Assembly: GCA_022570795.1 (NCBI GenBank)
Contig: JAKUDP010000002.1
Coordinates: forward strand, 1,922,001 to 1,986,000
DNA: 64,000 nt
DNA from: Sphaerulina vaccinii
Lineage: Eukaryota; Ascomycota; Dothideomycetes; Mycosphaerellales; Mycosphaerellaceae
Reading direction: 5' to 3'
In this document: positions 48,849 through 59,092 of the stretch, piece by piece
How positions within the stretch are numbered: the stretch's first letter is position 1
Layout: each line of letters opens with the position of its first letter
Program-made: the position numbers and the translations under genes
The notes under the pieces: generated by a model
The model's input: the letters and a program-made list of their open reading frames with translations, nothing else
Told to the model about the DNA's origin: nothing
The model's database searches: none

Positions 48849-50413
48849 TCAACACTGCCAAGCGTAAGCATCTCCGTCAGCGAACACAGCCTCTACACTC
48901 CCGTTCCTACCCAGCTCGATCAATGTCTTCTCCTCAGCATCATAAGTCGGCCATCCATACTCCTTCAAACCCGTCACAGGATCCCTTGCAAAAGCCGCCC
49001 AAGCGCCCTGATAGTATTCAAATGTCTTCTTCTCAGCCTCCGTATCCTTCCCTAGCAAATCAGACGTTCCAAACACCATAGGAATATCGCTCGAATGATA
49101 CGCTCCAAGCCACGCCAAAGGATTAAGATTCGGCCACTCTCCGAAGTATCTTGTCCTCCAGACCGGAACTCCATATGCTGACTTATCTGCCGCTGCAACA
49201 TCGCCTGGACATGTGAAGGAAGAAGCAGTTTGCAAATCCGCGGCAGTTTGGTTCGCGATACCTTCAGGTCCGGTATAGGTGACTAGTGTAGCAGCTTCAT
49301 TGTTAACAGTACTGTATATCGTTGGGACTTTGGCGAACAAGCCTCGTTGTCTGAGATCTGTGTAGTTCGAGAAGCGTGTTTGGTTGTCTGCTGCTGTGCT
49401 GAAAGACAGTGCTAGCCCGCCGTTCAAAGTGGCGTTGTACTTGTTATACACTTCAATGATAGCTGTCGAATTGGCGTTTTGCATGCATTCCAGTTCAGCG
49501 TCTGCAGTTGAAGTTTCATTGGCGCAACCGATCTGCCGAGCGACGTATGTGAAGTTCGAACCAGTAGGTACCACACCATCGGAGGCCACACCTGATTGCG
49601 CGATGAAGCCTTTGACGAGTGGATCGAGGGGGTACGCGTAAGTGTACATATCCACAGAGCTTCCGCCAGCAGATTGACCGAACAGAATCATATTCTCGGG
49701 ATTTCCGCCAAAGGCTTCAATGTTGGCATAGATCCATTCGACGGCTTTGCGTTGATCGAGAAGACCGGGATTGAGATTTCTACCATTTAAGGCAGAAGCT
49801 CCTGGGTAGCCGAAAATGTTGAGTCTGTAGTTCATCGAGACGACAATGACGTTCTGATCAGCTGCAAGACGGTCTCCGTATTTGTATGGACTGGCTGCGC
49901 CACCTGATGTATGTCCTCCTCCCTGTGAGCCAAGTCAGTCAGTAAATGCTACCAGAACTAGAGTAGCAACCGTCTCACATGTATCCAGATCATGACAGTC
50001 AGCCCGTCACCTTTCTTCGCTGTCTTTGGAGCCCAAACATTCAAAGTCAAGCAATCCTCACTCTGATTCTGTCCGGGAGATAGCAGAAAGCCTTTTAAGT
50101 ACTCCGAGTACACAGTCGGCTGACCATTACTGTATTGTATACAAGAAGGGCCAAACCAGGAGCCATTGATGACTTCTGCATTCGGAACTTTGGTGAGTGG
50201 TGGTCGAAAGCGTAAGGTCTTGATAGGAGGTTCCGCGTACGGAATGTTGCCAAAGAAGTTCACGTCTGAGTTGTTGGGCCAGATAGTGCCCTGGACCGAG
50301 AAGGAGTCGGTTTTGATGAGGAGAGCGTCATCGTGAGAAGATGATATGGGCGTGCATGAGGTGTGAGCTGCAAAGGCAAGTAGTACTGCCTGTGACGGCC
50401 CTGCAAGTCTCAT
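48849..50413 (-). CDS. Secreted type-B carboxylesterase/lipase
   Basis: Alpha/beta hydrolase that cleaves carboxylic esters outside the cell. Exon 1 is 50413-49979; a 56-nt intron (GTGAGA donor, CACAG acceptor) follows; exon 2 is 49922-48849; 502 aa. The N-terminus is a signal peptide with a likely cleavage after about residue 20. The splice joins MIWIH to GGGHTSGGAA, which restores the oxyanion-hole glycines. The EDCLTLNVW type-B signature is present. The nucleophile elbow is ILFGQSAGG, with Gln where GESAGG is usual. A Glu lies in TVNNEAATLV and the catalytic His in LGAYHSSDIPMVFG. There are many Asn-X-Ser/Thr sites. All three catalytic residues appear present. Confidence 0.9.
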
Positions 50414-51099
50414 GTTGGTCGGAGCAGCGTTTTGAGAACAAACCTACCTTTCCTTCGCCATCTTATAAAGTCCATCCTCCCCACAATTATGTCAATGTGT
50501 CTTTGAGGGCCGATGTAACACGACTGTGAGCCCGAGGTTGATGCGACCTTGATATTGCGCTTGTGTCACGAGGGTAAATGCTCTTCCCGCAAAACGTGGT
50601 TGATCTTCGCGTCTCCATGTGGACCCCACAGTCTTCTCCGCAGTTCATGTACACTGTATGGAGTCAGATCGATGAATCTGGCTAGCAGGATTAGGGTGAA
50701 TGCCATGAGAACCACCCTGGTGATTAGCGGCAGCCTTGAAGCTCGTTTAGATTGTGTCCGGGTAACACATACTCCAGAACATGAGGTGCTGACCAACGTA
50801 GCATTGGGTTGCAAACAGGAAGCTTCCTGTTATGGACTGGATTCTGGTTAACGTCAGCCGAAGCTGACTGGCCACATGCACGATATGTGCTCTCATTAGT
50901 AAGTTCGCTTCTTCATCGCTAATCGCTTTCCAAGTCTCATAAACCCATGCCGTCTCTCATGCTAGAAATGTGAGCCCTAGTACTCCATCTGATGCTTCGT
51001 CTCAATGTATACGTTGCGGGTAGTCGCCACTGATGTTGTAGCTGCTCTTCTACTTGCTCACAAGCAAGATGCCGCGCTCATTTGCGAATCATGGTCCTC
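50414..51099. other. Intergenic
   Basis: About 690 bp upstream of the esterase and downstream of the next minus-strand gene. No supported gene. It should hold the esterase promoter. Confidence 0.5.
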
Positions 51100-54000
51100 C
51101 TAGGCAGGGGCGATATTCTGTCGCCATCGCTCAATGGAATTTGCGTGAGCTGGCTCGGCATACATGGGACCCATCGTCATGGCAGGCTGCGCAGTATAGG
51201 GCGTCTGCTGTTGTGGAGCATAGCCGTATCCACCAGGCATCATACTCGCGTGATTGCCTCCAATCAACGCATAGTACGCAGAAGGATTGACCATAGGTTG
51301 CTGATACTGCTGCTGCATGTAAGGATAGCCCATCATGTTAGATTGGGCCCCATATGCTCCATAGCTCATGCCGGCTGTAGGTGACGCAAAGTAGCCCTGT
51401 CCAGCAAACATGGGCATTGATGGTGAAGGTTGGACAGATGCACCGCCGGAGCCATTGTTCCAGGAGGCTGGATTGAAGAGTCCGTTCGCAGGACGACTTT
51501 GCTGCTGTCCGAGTAGGCCACCATAGCTTGTTGATCTGTTGAGAGGTGCGTGTGAGCTGGACGTGTTTACGCCTGACGTTTGCCTGACGCCTGCGAAGAG
51601 GCCATTGGCAGGTCTGCTAGACTCATTGCTGATGAGGCCACCTTGTGCAGCGGTCTGTCGCGGACGAGAGTCGACCAGTGGCTGTGCAAGATTATAACTT
51701 GAAGCGCGCATATTATTGGCGATCAAATCGTACTTGTGTTGAGCCTGCTGCTGCAGACTAGTATGGAGCAGACTGCCCTCCGGGACCTCAAGATCGCGAG
51801 CTTTGGGAGGAACTGGGTTGACTGGATTGTCCGCAAGCAGATTTGCCATACTAGATGCAGAGCGCAGCATTGAAGATGGCCGGGAAGCGCTTTGTGATGG
51901 CAGCACCTCGCCCGAGACTTCGCGCTCTCTCCTAAGACGTGCAGCTCGCTGACCAAGTGTTTCGTCCTCGTCAATCGCGCCCGCTGCGGTCGCTTCCTTT
52001 AGAGTCGACCTATCCGATGTACCCGATGTAGCAGCATCCGGATTCGTAACTTGGAGCCCACCAAATTGTCCCAGTAGCTCGTCAGTGAAGCTGCTATCTC
52101 GCTGTTGGCCATCTTTGTGCACATCGATGATAGCGCCATCAAGTGCTTCTTTCGTCTTGAGTCTCCTGACTCGCTGCCCAAGTGTCTCATCTTCATGCTC
52201 GTCCTCGCTAGGCATATCTGGTTGGCCTGCAAGGTGTAGCTGTGACATGGTGTTACCTCGAGTCAATGGCCGAGCACCAGGGTTTAGTCGCGTTCTACGA
52301 TGCCCTAGTGCCTCGTTCTCTTCCATTTCACGCCTGTCCATCAAGCCAAGTGGTCGCGACCAGTCACGCTCGTCTCCCATCTTACGGTGCCCATTGCCTT
52401 GCTTAGAAGGATACAGCATGCCGAGAGGTACATCATCCCGACCATCATCGCTGTTGTCATCCGGTATACCTTGGTGGTCCTCCCAGGCCAGTGCGATCTT
52501 CTTCTTTTGTCGCTTCTTTGCTTCAATAGCCTCGACTGCGTCCAGTTGCAGCAGCGTACTGTGCATGCCATTCGGGAACGCAGTCGCAGCGGTCTTGTTC
52601 CGTGACTTGAGCTGTGCCTTGCGTACTTGGAGCTCAGCCAGAAGTGTGGTAGGTTGCGCGAATACAGGATCATCGTGGTCCCAGTCCTCGCGCTCCTGCT
52701 CATCCCGGAAATCCTGATCGATCTGCTCCCCCTCGCCGAGCACTCTCTCTTCAGTCCCATTGGAGTGACGATACTCTTCCTTCATCATATGATCCGAGTT
52801 GTAGCCAGACCGCCTTCTCATCGGATCGTCCAGCTCTTCTCCCGGTGTCCTTGCAGCTCTATCCAGGTCGTCTCCGGCACTCATCTGTCCCAAGCTCATT
52901 TGACTGCGTCTCTTGCGTAGCTTGTTACCATCACTAAAGTCCAGCATACTGCCACGACTCCCAGGTCGTGGCTGTTCCTGTGCGCCTGTTCCTGCATCTA
53001 ATGTGGTGCTGTTCCTTCGGAAGAAGTTTCCAATACTGCTACTGCGCTTCTTCTTCAAATCTGTCTTCGGCAATTCTGCCTTGGCCAGTTCGACTGTACT
53101 CTTTCGATTGTGTAGTGGCTTCTCTGGGGCATACACCGTCCTGCGTACATCTCCCGCATAAGGATGATCAGTGAAAGCAGTCACTGGAGCATTGGCTGAA
53201 GATTCCAGTATGGCGTCTAGCGTTGCAACAGCCGATCCACCTTGGATCTGCACATCGTGCTCAACAGATTGTTGTTGAAAGAACATGGAAGCGCGCAACT
53301 GAGGTGGAAGACTCTGCATGTTAGCCCTGCTCATCCTCTGGTTCAGCATACCCCTAGGGAGCTGCTCCTGCTGGTGAGTAGTGGAGCCTGATCCCGGTCG
53401 AACACTCCTCGTCGCCGTGTTGTCCTGTTTCTCTTCGTTAAAGGTCATTGGCGGTATCCAGGGCGCTGACTCTCTGTTCTCTCGTGGCATGGCCTGTAGC
53501 ATCTCGGACCGCCTCTTCGCCTGCACGTGTGCTGGTGGCAGTTGTGAGAGCCTCTTAGGCAAATTCAGCATCCGCGGCACTGGTGCTGGGTAGTAGACCA
53601 TGTCATCGCCTGGAGGAGGTGCTCCACATGCCATTGACAGCGGTCGTCCATAAGATAATGGACGTCCCGACGAGACTGGTCTACTCTGCCGTTGCTGAGA
53701 CTGCAACATTGATGCCATGTCCCCCAGTGTGCCAGACGACGACCTCGCCGACACCCTCCGGATCTCGTGCCCATCCTGATCTAACTCAATATACTCCTCG
53801 GTGTCTGGACTGTAGTGCACTCCATCGAAGTCCTGGAAAGCAATCTGAGCCTCCTGGAAGGTGTCGGCGGAGCGCGGTCGTTCTATGGGGTCGTGGTGGT
53901 GGTCCATCCTGGACTCCTCTTCAATGGGTGGGGTCGGCGGAATCGTGGCCAGCGACTCTTCGATCTGGCCCGCGATGTGGTCGTACCGTCGGGCGAAGGA

Positions 54001-54657
54001 TGACTGCGAGGCCTGTCGTGATATAGCGTGTTCCTGCGAATATAGCGATGCACTGCTGGGTGCTAGCGGGCTGTCCAATGGTCGTCCCTCTTGTCTATAT
54101 GTGAATCATGCAAGGTCAGTACAACATGTACATTCCGCCGCCACCACCTCGTGGGATAAGAAGTCAGAGAAGTCAGAAGTCACTTACAAAGGCTCCACCA
54201 TCTGGCCCAGGCGCGATGACTTGGACCCGGACGCTGCTCTGTGAATCGAGGCGTGAGTCCAGCTCGAGCCCGATCGCACAGACCCAATGGGGGATGTGAT
54301 TGACAGCGGAGAGGTGAGGTTCGTATGTATATTAGTAGTATATCCTCCTGAACGTGCATCCACAACGCTGTTGGCATAAGAACTGGCGCGACTGCGAGGG
54401 CCACTTTGGCTGTTGATCCTTCTGGGCGGCAGAAACTCTCCTTGGTGGCTGCTTTGAATCGAATTCTGACGGCTTCGATCAACCAGCTTCTTGATCTCCT
54501 CCGCGATGTCAGACCCTCCCGCCGACAGCTCCTCTGCGCTCCGTTCCAGTCGCGATATTGCTGATATTCCTTGCGTCAGGTCAATCGCGGGCAGTGGACT
54601 GCACAGTCGGGCATTCGACACCCTGCGCTTGATCGGACTCTCTATGTCGGAGTCCAT
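51100..54657 (-). CDS. Large disordered fungal protein with repeated LGQR boxes
   Basis: Conserved-type ascomycete protein of unknown function; such proteins are sometimes labelled cell-wall proline-rich, without evidence. Exon 1 is 54657-54188, then a 93-nt intron (GTAAGT donor, ATATAG acceptor), exon 2 is 54094-51100; 1,154 aa. There is no signal peptide or membrane segment, so an intracellular place is likely. Ser/Arg/Pro-rich sequence dominates. The likely ordered core is TTLLAELQVRKAQLKSRNK with QLDAVEAIEAKKRQKKKIALAWEDH. Three related acidic-basic boxes follow: ENEALGHRRTRL, EDETLGQRVRRL and DEDETLGQRAARL. A KKKRSSSIGNFFRRNS stretch looks like a kinase site or membrane-binding basic patch. 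The C-terminal 120 residues are Met/Tyr/Gln/Gly-rich, prion-like. Phosphoregulation is plausible but inferred. Confidence 0.75.
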
Positions 54658-57108
54658 GATGCTTTGCGCCTATGTGGCCTCTCGCTTCTCCTGCTTACGG
54701 TGGCCTCAGGCAGGATGGCAATGCGCGCGATATGAGGATTCCTCGTCCTCCTCGTGGCCGGATGGGATATGGATGGCGAGTTGTTGAGGTTCCGGTAGTG
54801 GCATTGCTCTCTCTCTCTGTTCGAATATGGATGTATGGGTGCAGATGGGTGAGAAGAGGAGAATTGGCTGCTGCTATCTTCACACGCGACCCTCCAGCTC
54901 TGCAGTAGTTCTGCACTCAACTACCTGGTACCCTGCTGTCAATCACAAACGCGCCCACGTCGCCCGACACGGATTAGCTCATGCAACAAGCAAGATACGA
55001 GCTGCCGCCGTGAGGCAAAAAGGGTATTTATATCGCTCAGTACCATGCACTTCTCACTCGATGATGGAGATCTGTTGTCCTACCTTTTACACCACATCTG
55101 TCGTCGTACTCGTGCTGCTGTTACGCACGCACGCCTGGGAAATGAAGTGCAACCAACACCTGTCGTTCCAAATGCCGTGATGAAGAACAGACCTGGTTGT
55201 CAGTCAAACATCACACACGCTCCTCCAATTGGGTCTTTACGAGCAGCTTTTGCCGAGTCAAGCTTTGCAGCCCCGGCAGTGATATGCATTGCTTGCAGCA
55301 GCCACGCCGTGGACCGAGAAGATCAATAATCACCTGCAGCGTGGCGAGACCAAGACCGCAACCGCAACGGCGCCACGAGGACGAAGCATCGTTGCCACGA
55401 CTTGGCCACGAACTCTTTCCTTTCTCATCACATCTCGTGGTCAGTCTCGTGCCTTGCATCGACAAAATATGCCTTCAAAACGTGACCGGAGGATAACTCC
55501 GTGCCCAGACCAGACTCCTCAAGATGAAACGCTAATCGACGACAGGCCTTGCTTGGGGTGATCCTCGTCGAGTCGTCAATCTCCTACCATTACCAGATCA
55601 AGAACAAATCAATACTTTCACACTATGGCTCTCCACAGCCGAAGTTCCATAGATGGAGAATCTCCACGACAAGATAAGGATCTGGATCATCAGGTTCGCG
55701 CCATCTCCTGCGACAGGACACCTGTAAGCAACATCATGAGATAGCAGATGAAGTAAGATAGCAGATGAAGTATCTCATTCTCTATCGCTGCGAAGAAGCT
55801 GTATACTCATATATCTTGCATAATCTCTGCAGCTGTACAGCTTTATCCAATATACGATTATGCAAGTCAGACTCCTACCGATAAGAGGAGATAGAAGGGC
55901 CCAGTCAGGCGTGCTATAGTTCTTCCTCAACAAGACACAATCTTCACAGCGACACTCAAGTAAAGCAGTGCAATAGTCTGCAAGCTTACAACACGACTTT
56001 ATTCGTTTCTACTGTAGACACGGCGGTCTACAGACTGTGACACCACATGTCGCATTACTGTCACTGCTGTGTGATGTGGCAGATCCTACACTACACCTGG
56101 TTGTACAAGAACTCAACATCGCTCAAGCTCAGCATCATAGAGCACAGCTTTTGCGATCCCTCCTGAGTCTTTCGCCTCCTCTTGCCGACTATGGTCATCG
56201 ATCGATACATCGCTCCAGCCGTATCGACTCATTCTCATGAAGAGCTGATCCTTCCACACAACAAGAGGCTCGGCAGGTGGGCCTCGAAGGACTGTGCGCA
56301 AGTCTCCAACATATCCATTGCGCTCGTTGATCGAGTCTGTTTTGACCTGCCAATGGATGCTTCTCTAATCCATGCGTGGGCTGCCTCGTGTCTCATTCTG
56401 CTTGATGATGCTGGGCCCGAGGTATGCTTTGACAAGGTCCACTTGTTCTGAGAAGGCAGATTGGGCTCAGACGTCTGGTGCGGACGTCACTGGATTGTCC
56501 CAATATGCTGGTAGATGCGCCCTGCTGCTCTCGTACTCGCGCTGCGGCTTTTTTGTCTTGGCGCGAAAGTATTAAGGCTGGCACCAGCACAGAATTCGGA
56601 TATGCACTAGATCCCGTCTTTTCGTAGCCAATAGTCTTATGATATTGAGATCCGCCTGCAATGCTCGAAGATATAGCTCGTTGCGTCTTCGCTCTGGGCT
56701 TCGCTGCCAGTCGCTCGAAGCCATCTTGCGAAGGACTTGAGGCTGCTTGGAAGACCATAGTTGATGTAGTATAGTCGATGCTATAGCCTGAAGCTGCGTG
56801 TCCAACCAGCATCCCGATTAGGATCACCGCGGTCAATGTTGGATGGCCAGCAGATACTTCATGCTGTGGCTCCAGGTCACAATCTATCTCACTTATAGTC
56901 GGAGTGGAGTCGAAGCTTGATATTCATTCGTCGTATGAGCTTGGGCACTGGTGCCTGAGGCGGAGTCCACGCCGTGGTCCACTTAGACGAGAACGAGGAA
57001 CATGCTCTGTCGCATGCTCTGGTCTGTTTGCGAACAAACGTTAAGATTTTGATCTTTCGTGTCGAGCAGTTTCTTTCGAGTTTGCTACCTGGGTCCATGA
57101 TTTCCAGC
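54658..57108. other. Gene-poor stretch (2.4 kb)
   Basis: No supported gene. Short frames on both strands lack domain character, and the longest minus frame near 56836-56393 begins with TTG rather than ATG. A 17-bp tandem duplication sits at 55739-55772. The left part should hold the promoter of the LGQR-box gene. Confidence 0.45.
55739..55772. repeat. 17-bp tandem duplication
   Basis: The unit AGATAGCAGATGAAGTA occurs twice back to back in the gene-poor stretch. No function suggested. Confidence 0.9.
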
Positions 57109-57825
57109 TCACAGCTCAGTGACTGTGATGATTGGAGTCGCTCTCCGATAGAAGGGTAGGTGAACAGAGTAGCCTTTCCAGGAAGGCATCGAGAGACTGA
57201 TCGTATCGTCCCGTGAGCGCTTGGTCGGCTTCTCGACGGTCTCTGTAAGCAGCGGTGGATCCATTTCGAAGTCTTCCTTTTCGGGCGTTGCTGGCTCCTC
57301 AAGATCGTCATCCGACTCATCGTAGACTTCATCGTAGAAGTCATCCTCATCTGTACGATCCGACAGGTCCATACAACGCAAGATATCTTCGATACGTGAA
57401 CGGGAACGTCGTAGAGGCTCTGATGAAGACGTCTTGGAGTCAAGTGGTCCGATGACGATCTTGTCCAGACTTTCGAGCGTGAAGTCAGGCTCAACCTCCT
57501 CTATTCTCTCCGCAAGGCGGTCCAGTAGAAGTGCATGTCCAACGAGTAGTCTGAGGTCGTGATCATGTCGTTCTGCTTCTCGCTGCAGCCTAGCACGAGC
57601 GATGGTGGCTACTTGGTATGCCCGAGCGATCGAAGTCTCGTCTTGTACCTCGTTGTTCCTCTTGCCATCTTCACCTGTTGAGGTCGTTGATACATGAGTG
57701 ACGCATGGCGTTGGTGGCTGTTGTTTGGATGTCCTGCAGTGACTTGACACTTCTGATCTGTGGGCCATATTGTTGACGATGTGTTTAGCGAGACGCGGAA
57801 AGTGCTTGCACCCTGGCGTGTGCAT
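57109..57825 (-). CDS. Helical/acidic hypothetical protein of a fungal expanded type
   Basis: A single exon of 238 aa from ATG 57825; ATG 57768 (MAHRSEVSS) is an alternative start. The core LQREAERHDHDLRLLVGHALLLDRLAERIEEVE resembles the LRxLVGHANLLDxLxxEL pattern seen in many small ascomycete hypothetical proteins of unknown role. Then come a short Ser/Arg segment (SSEPLRRSRSR), a very acidic run (DEDDFYDEVYDESDDD) and a moderately conserved-looking end (TISLSMPSWKGYSVHLPFYR). No targeting signal. Function unknown. Confidence 0.55.
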   Translation of the reverse strand: MHTPGCKHFPRLAKHIVNNMAHRSEVSSHCRTSKQQPPTPCVTHVSTTSTGEDGKRNNEVQDETSIARAYQVATIARARLQREAERHDHDLRLLVGHALLLDRLAERIEEVEPDFTLESLDKIVIGPLDSKTSSSEPLRRSRSRIEDILRCMDLSDRTDEDDFYDEVYDESDDDLEEPATPEKEDFEMDPPLLTETVEKPTKRSRDDTISLSMPSWKGYSVHLPFYRRATPIITVTEL

Positions 57826-59092
57826 TGCAAATATGTAGTTCAGACTCTTCGCCGTTGCGGAAGCTTTGGTCGGTGAAAGGGGACCAATACCAGCCTTCGA
57901 TGGAAATTGTCCATCTACAACATAGAGTTAAAGACCCATCGTACGCTAGCGGAAACCGGAAACGTCGATCACCGTATGGGTCGCAATGACCTGTCCATAC
58001 ATCAAACAACCACAGGCGGTGACAAGCCTAGGTTTGAAGTGTTTCTCAATACGCCCGGAGGTTAAGGTGTCTCCGTTCAATTGTGAGATGCATAACGGAC
58101 GATGGGCCCGGAATCCGAACGATGCCGCCGTACATAATCTGCGCGGCCGCCATCTGAAGTAAGCAGATCATTTCCAATGCTGATGCATCCATGATAGATT
58201 CTGCTTGTCCTCGTGCTAGAGACGGGTTTCCACTACTTTCAACTCATTACGCTAGTCGGAGTCGGATGTTCAAGACGGACGTCAGTGAAGATTTCGCCAG
58301 ATTTCATTCGTTTTCTCTCGCAGACGACCTGCGATGACCTCGTGCTCCATCACAAGCACGAGATGACAAGAGGAATTGTACCACGGTGTTCCATGGGAGT
58401 TAAGCACTTTGGCTTGGCTTTCATATATGTCTTGGATATGTCGGATCTGAAGGTTCCGGAGTTCCATCGTGTTTACATCAGCCTCATGAACTTGACGACG
58501 GATCAGGTTCAATGATCGAGCGGCGACACCATGGCGCCTGCAGCATGACCGCTATCATGTGCTGCTCTCTTGTGGTGTCTTGTCTGTCATAAGCAGAGCT
58601 TCCGCCCATGAGATGTCTTCGGCGATTCGGCGAATGTTCTTTGCGCTGGTGAACTGGAAGGCTCGATGGACGCCGTTCCATCAGAGGTCGCAACAAGATT
58701 GAGTGCTAGATGTCCGTCGCCTAACACCAGCTGCGTCGTTGGATGTATGGGTGGGTATGGAGCGAAGGAGACAGAAGTCAGAACACATTTCAAAACAAAA
58801 CAAGCCGTGCTAGATCGAGTGTGGACAGCACACATCTTCGACAGCAGCTTACACGCCTTCAACACGCGACACGAACTGTTCTCTTATTCGCCGCCACGTA
58901 CGATATGATATGCCCTAGATCTGTGAGATCTACGATAGCCATCTCAACCATGCGCCAAGCACGTTGCATCATGCGATGCTCTAGAGATATGGGCAATCCT
59001 GAGTCCTCGCAAGAGTCTGGCCCAAGACTTCTTCTCAGGAACCACTCTTTTACCATCAAGGCGCTCCATGTTGGGCCACGACTAAGAAGAAG
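57826..59092. other. Intergenic upstream of the A-T-C synthetase
   Basis: About 1.27 kb between a minus gene and the plus-strand synthetase. Contains both promoters. No frame has protein-like composition. A NotI-type GCGGCCGC sits near 58140; otherwise unremarkable. Confidence 0.45.

Noticed and set aside
56393..56836. 147-codon minus-strand frame with hydrophobic start, possible secreted peptide
   Set aside because: The first codon is TTG, the inner ATG shortens the hydrophobic start, and the sequence turns basic and low complexity.
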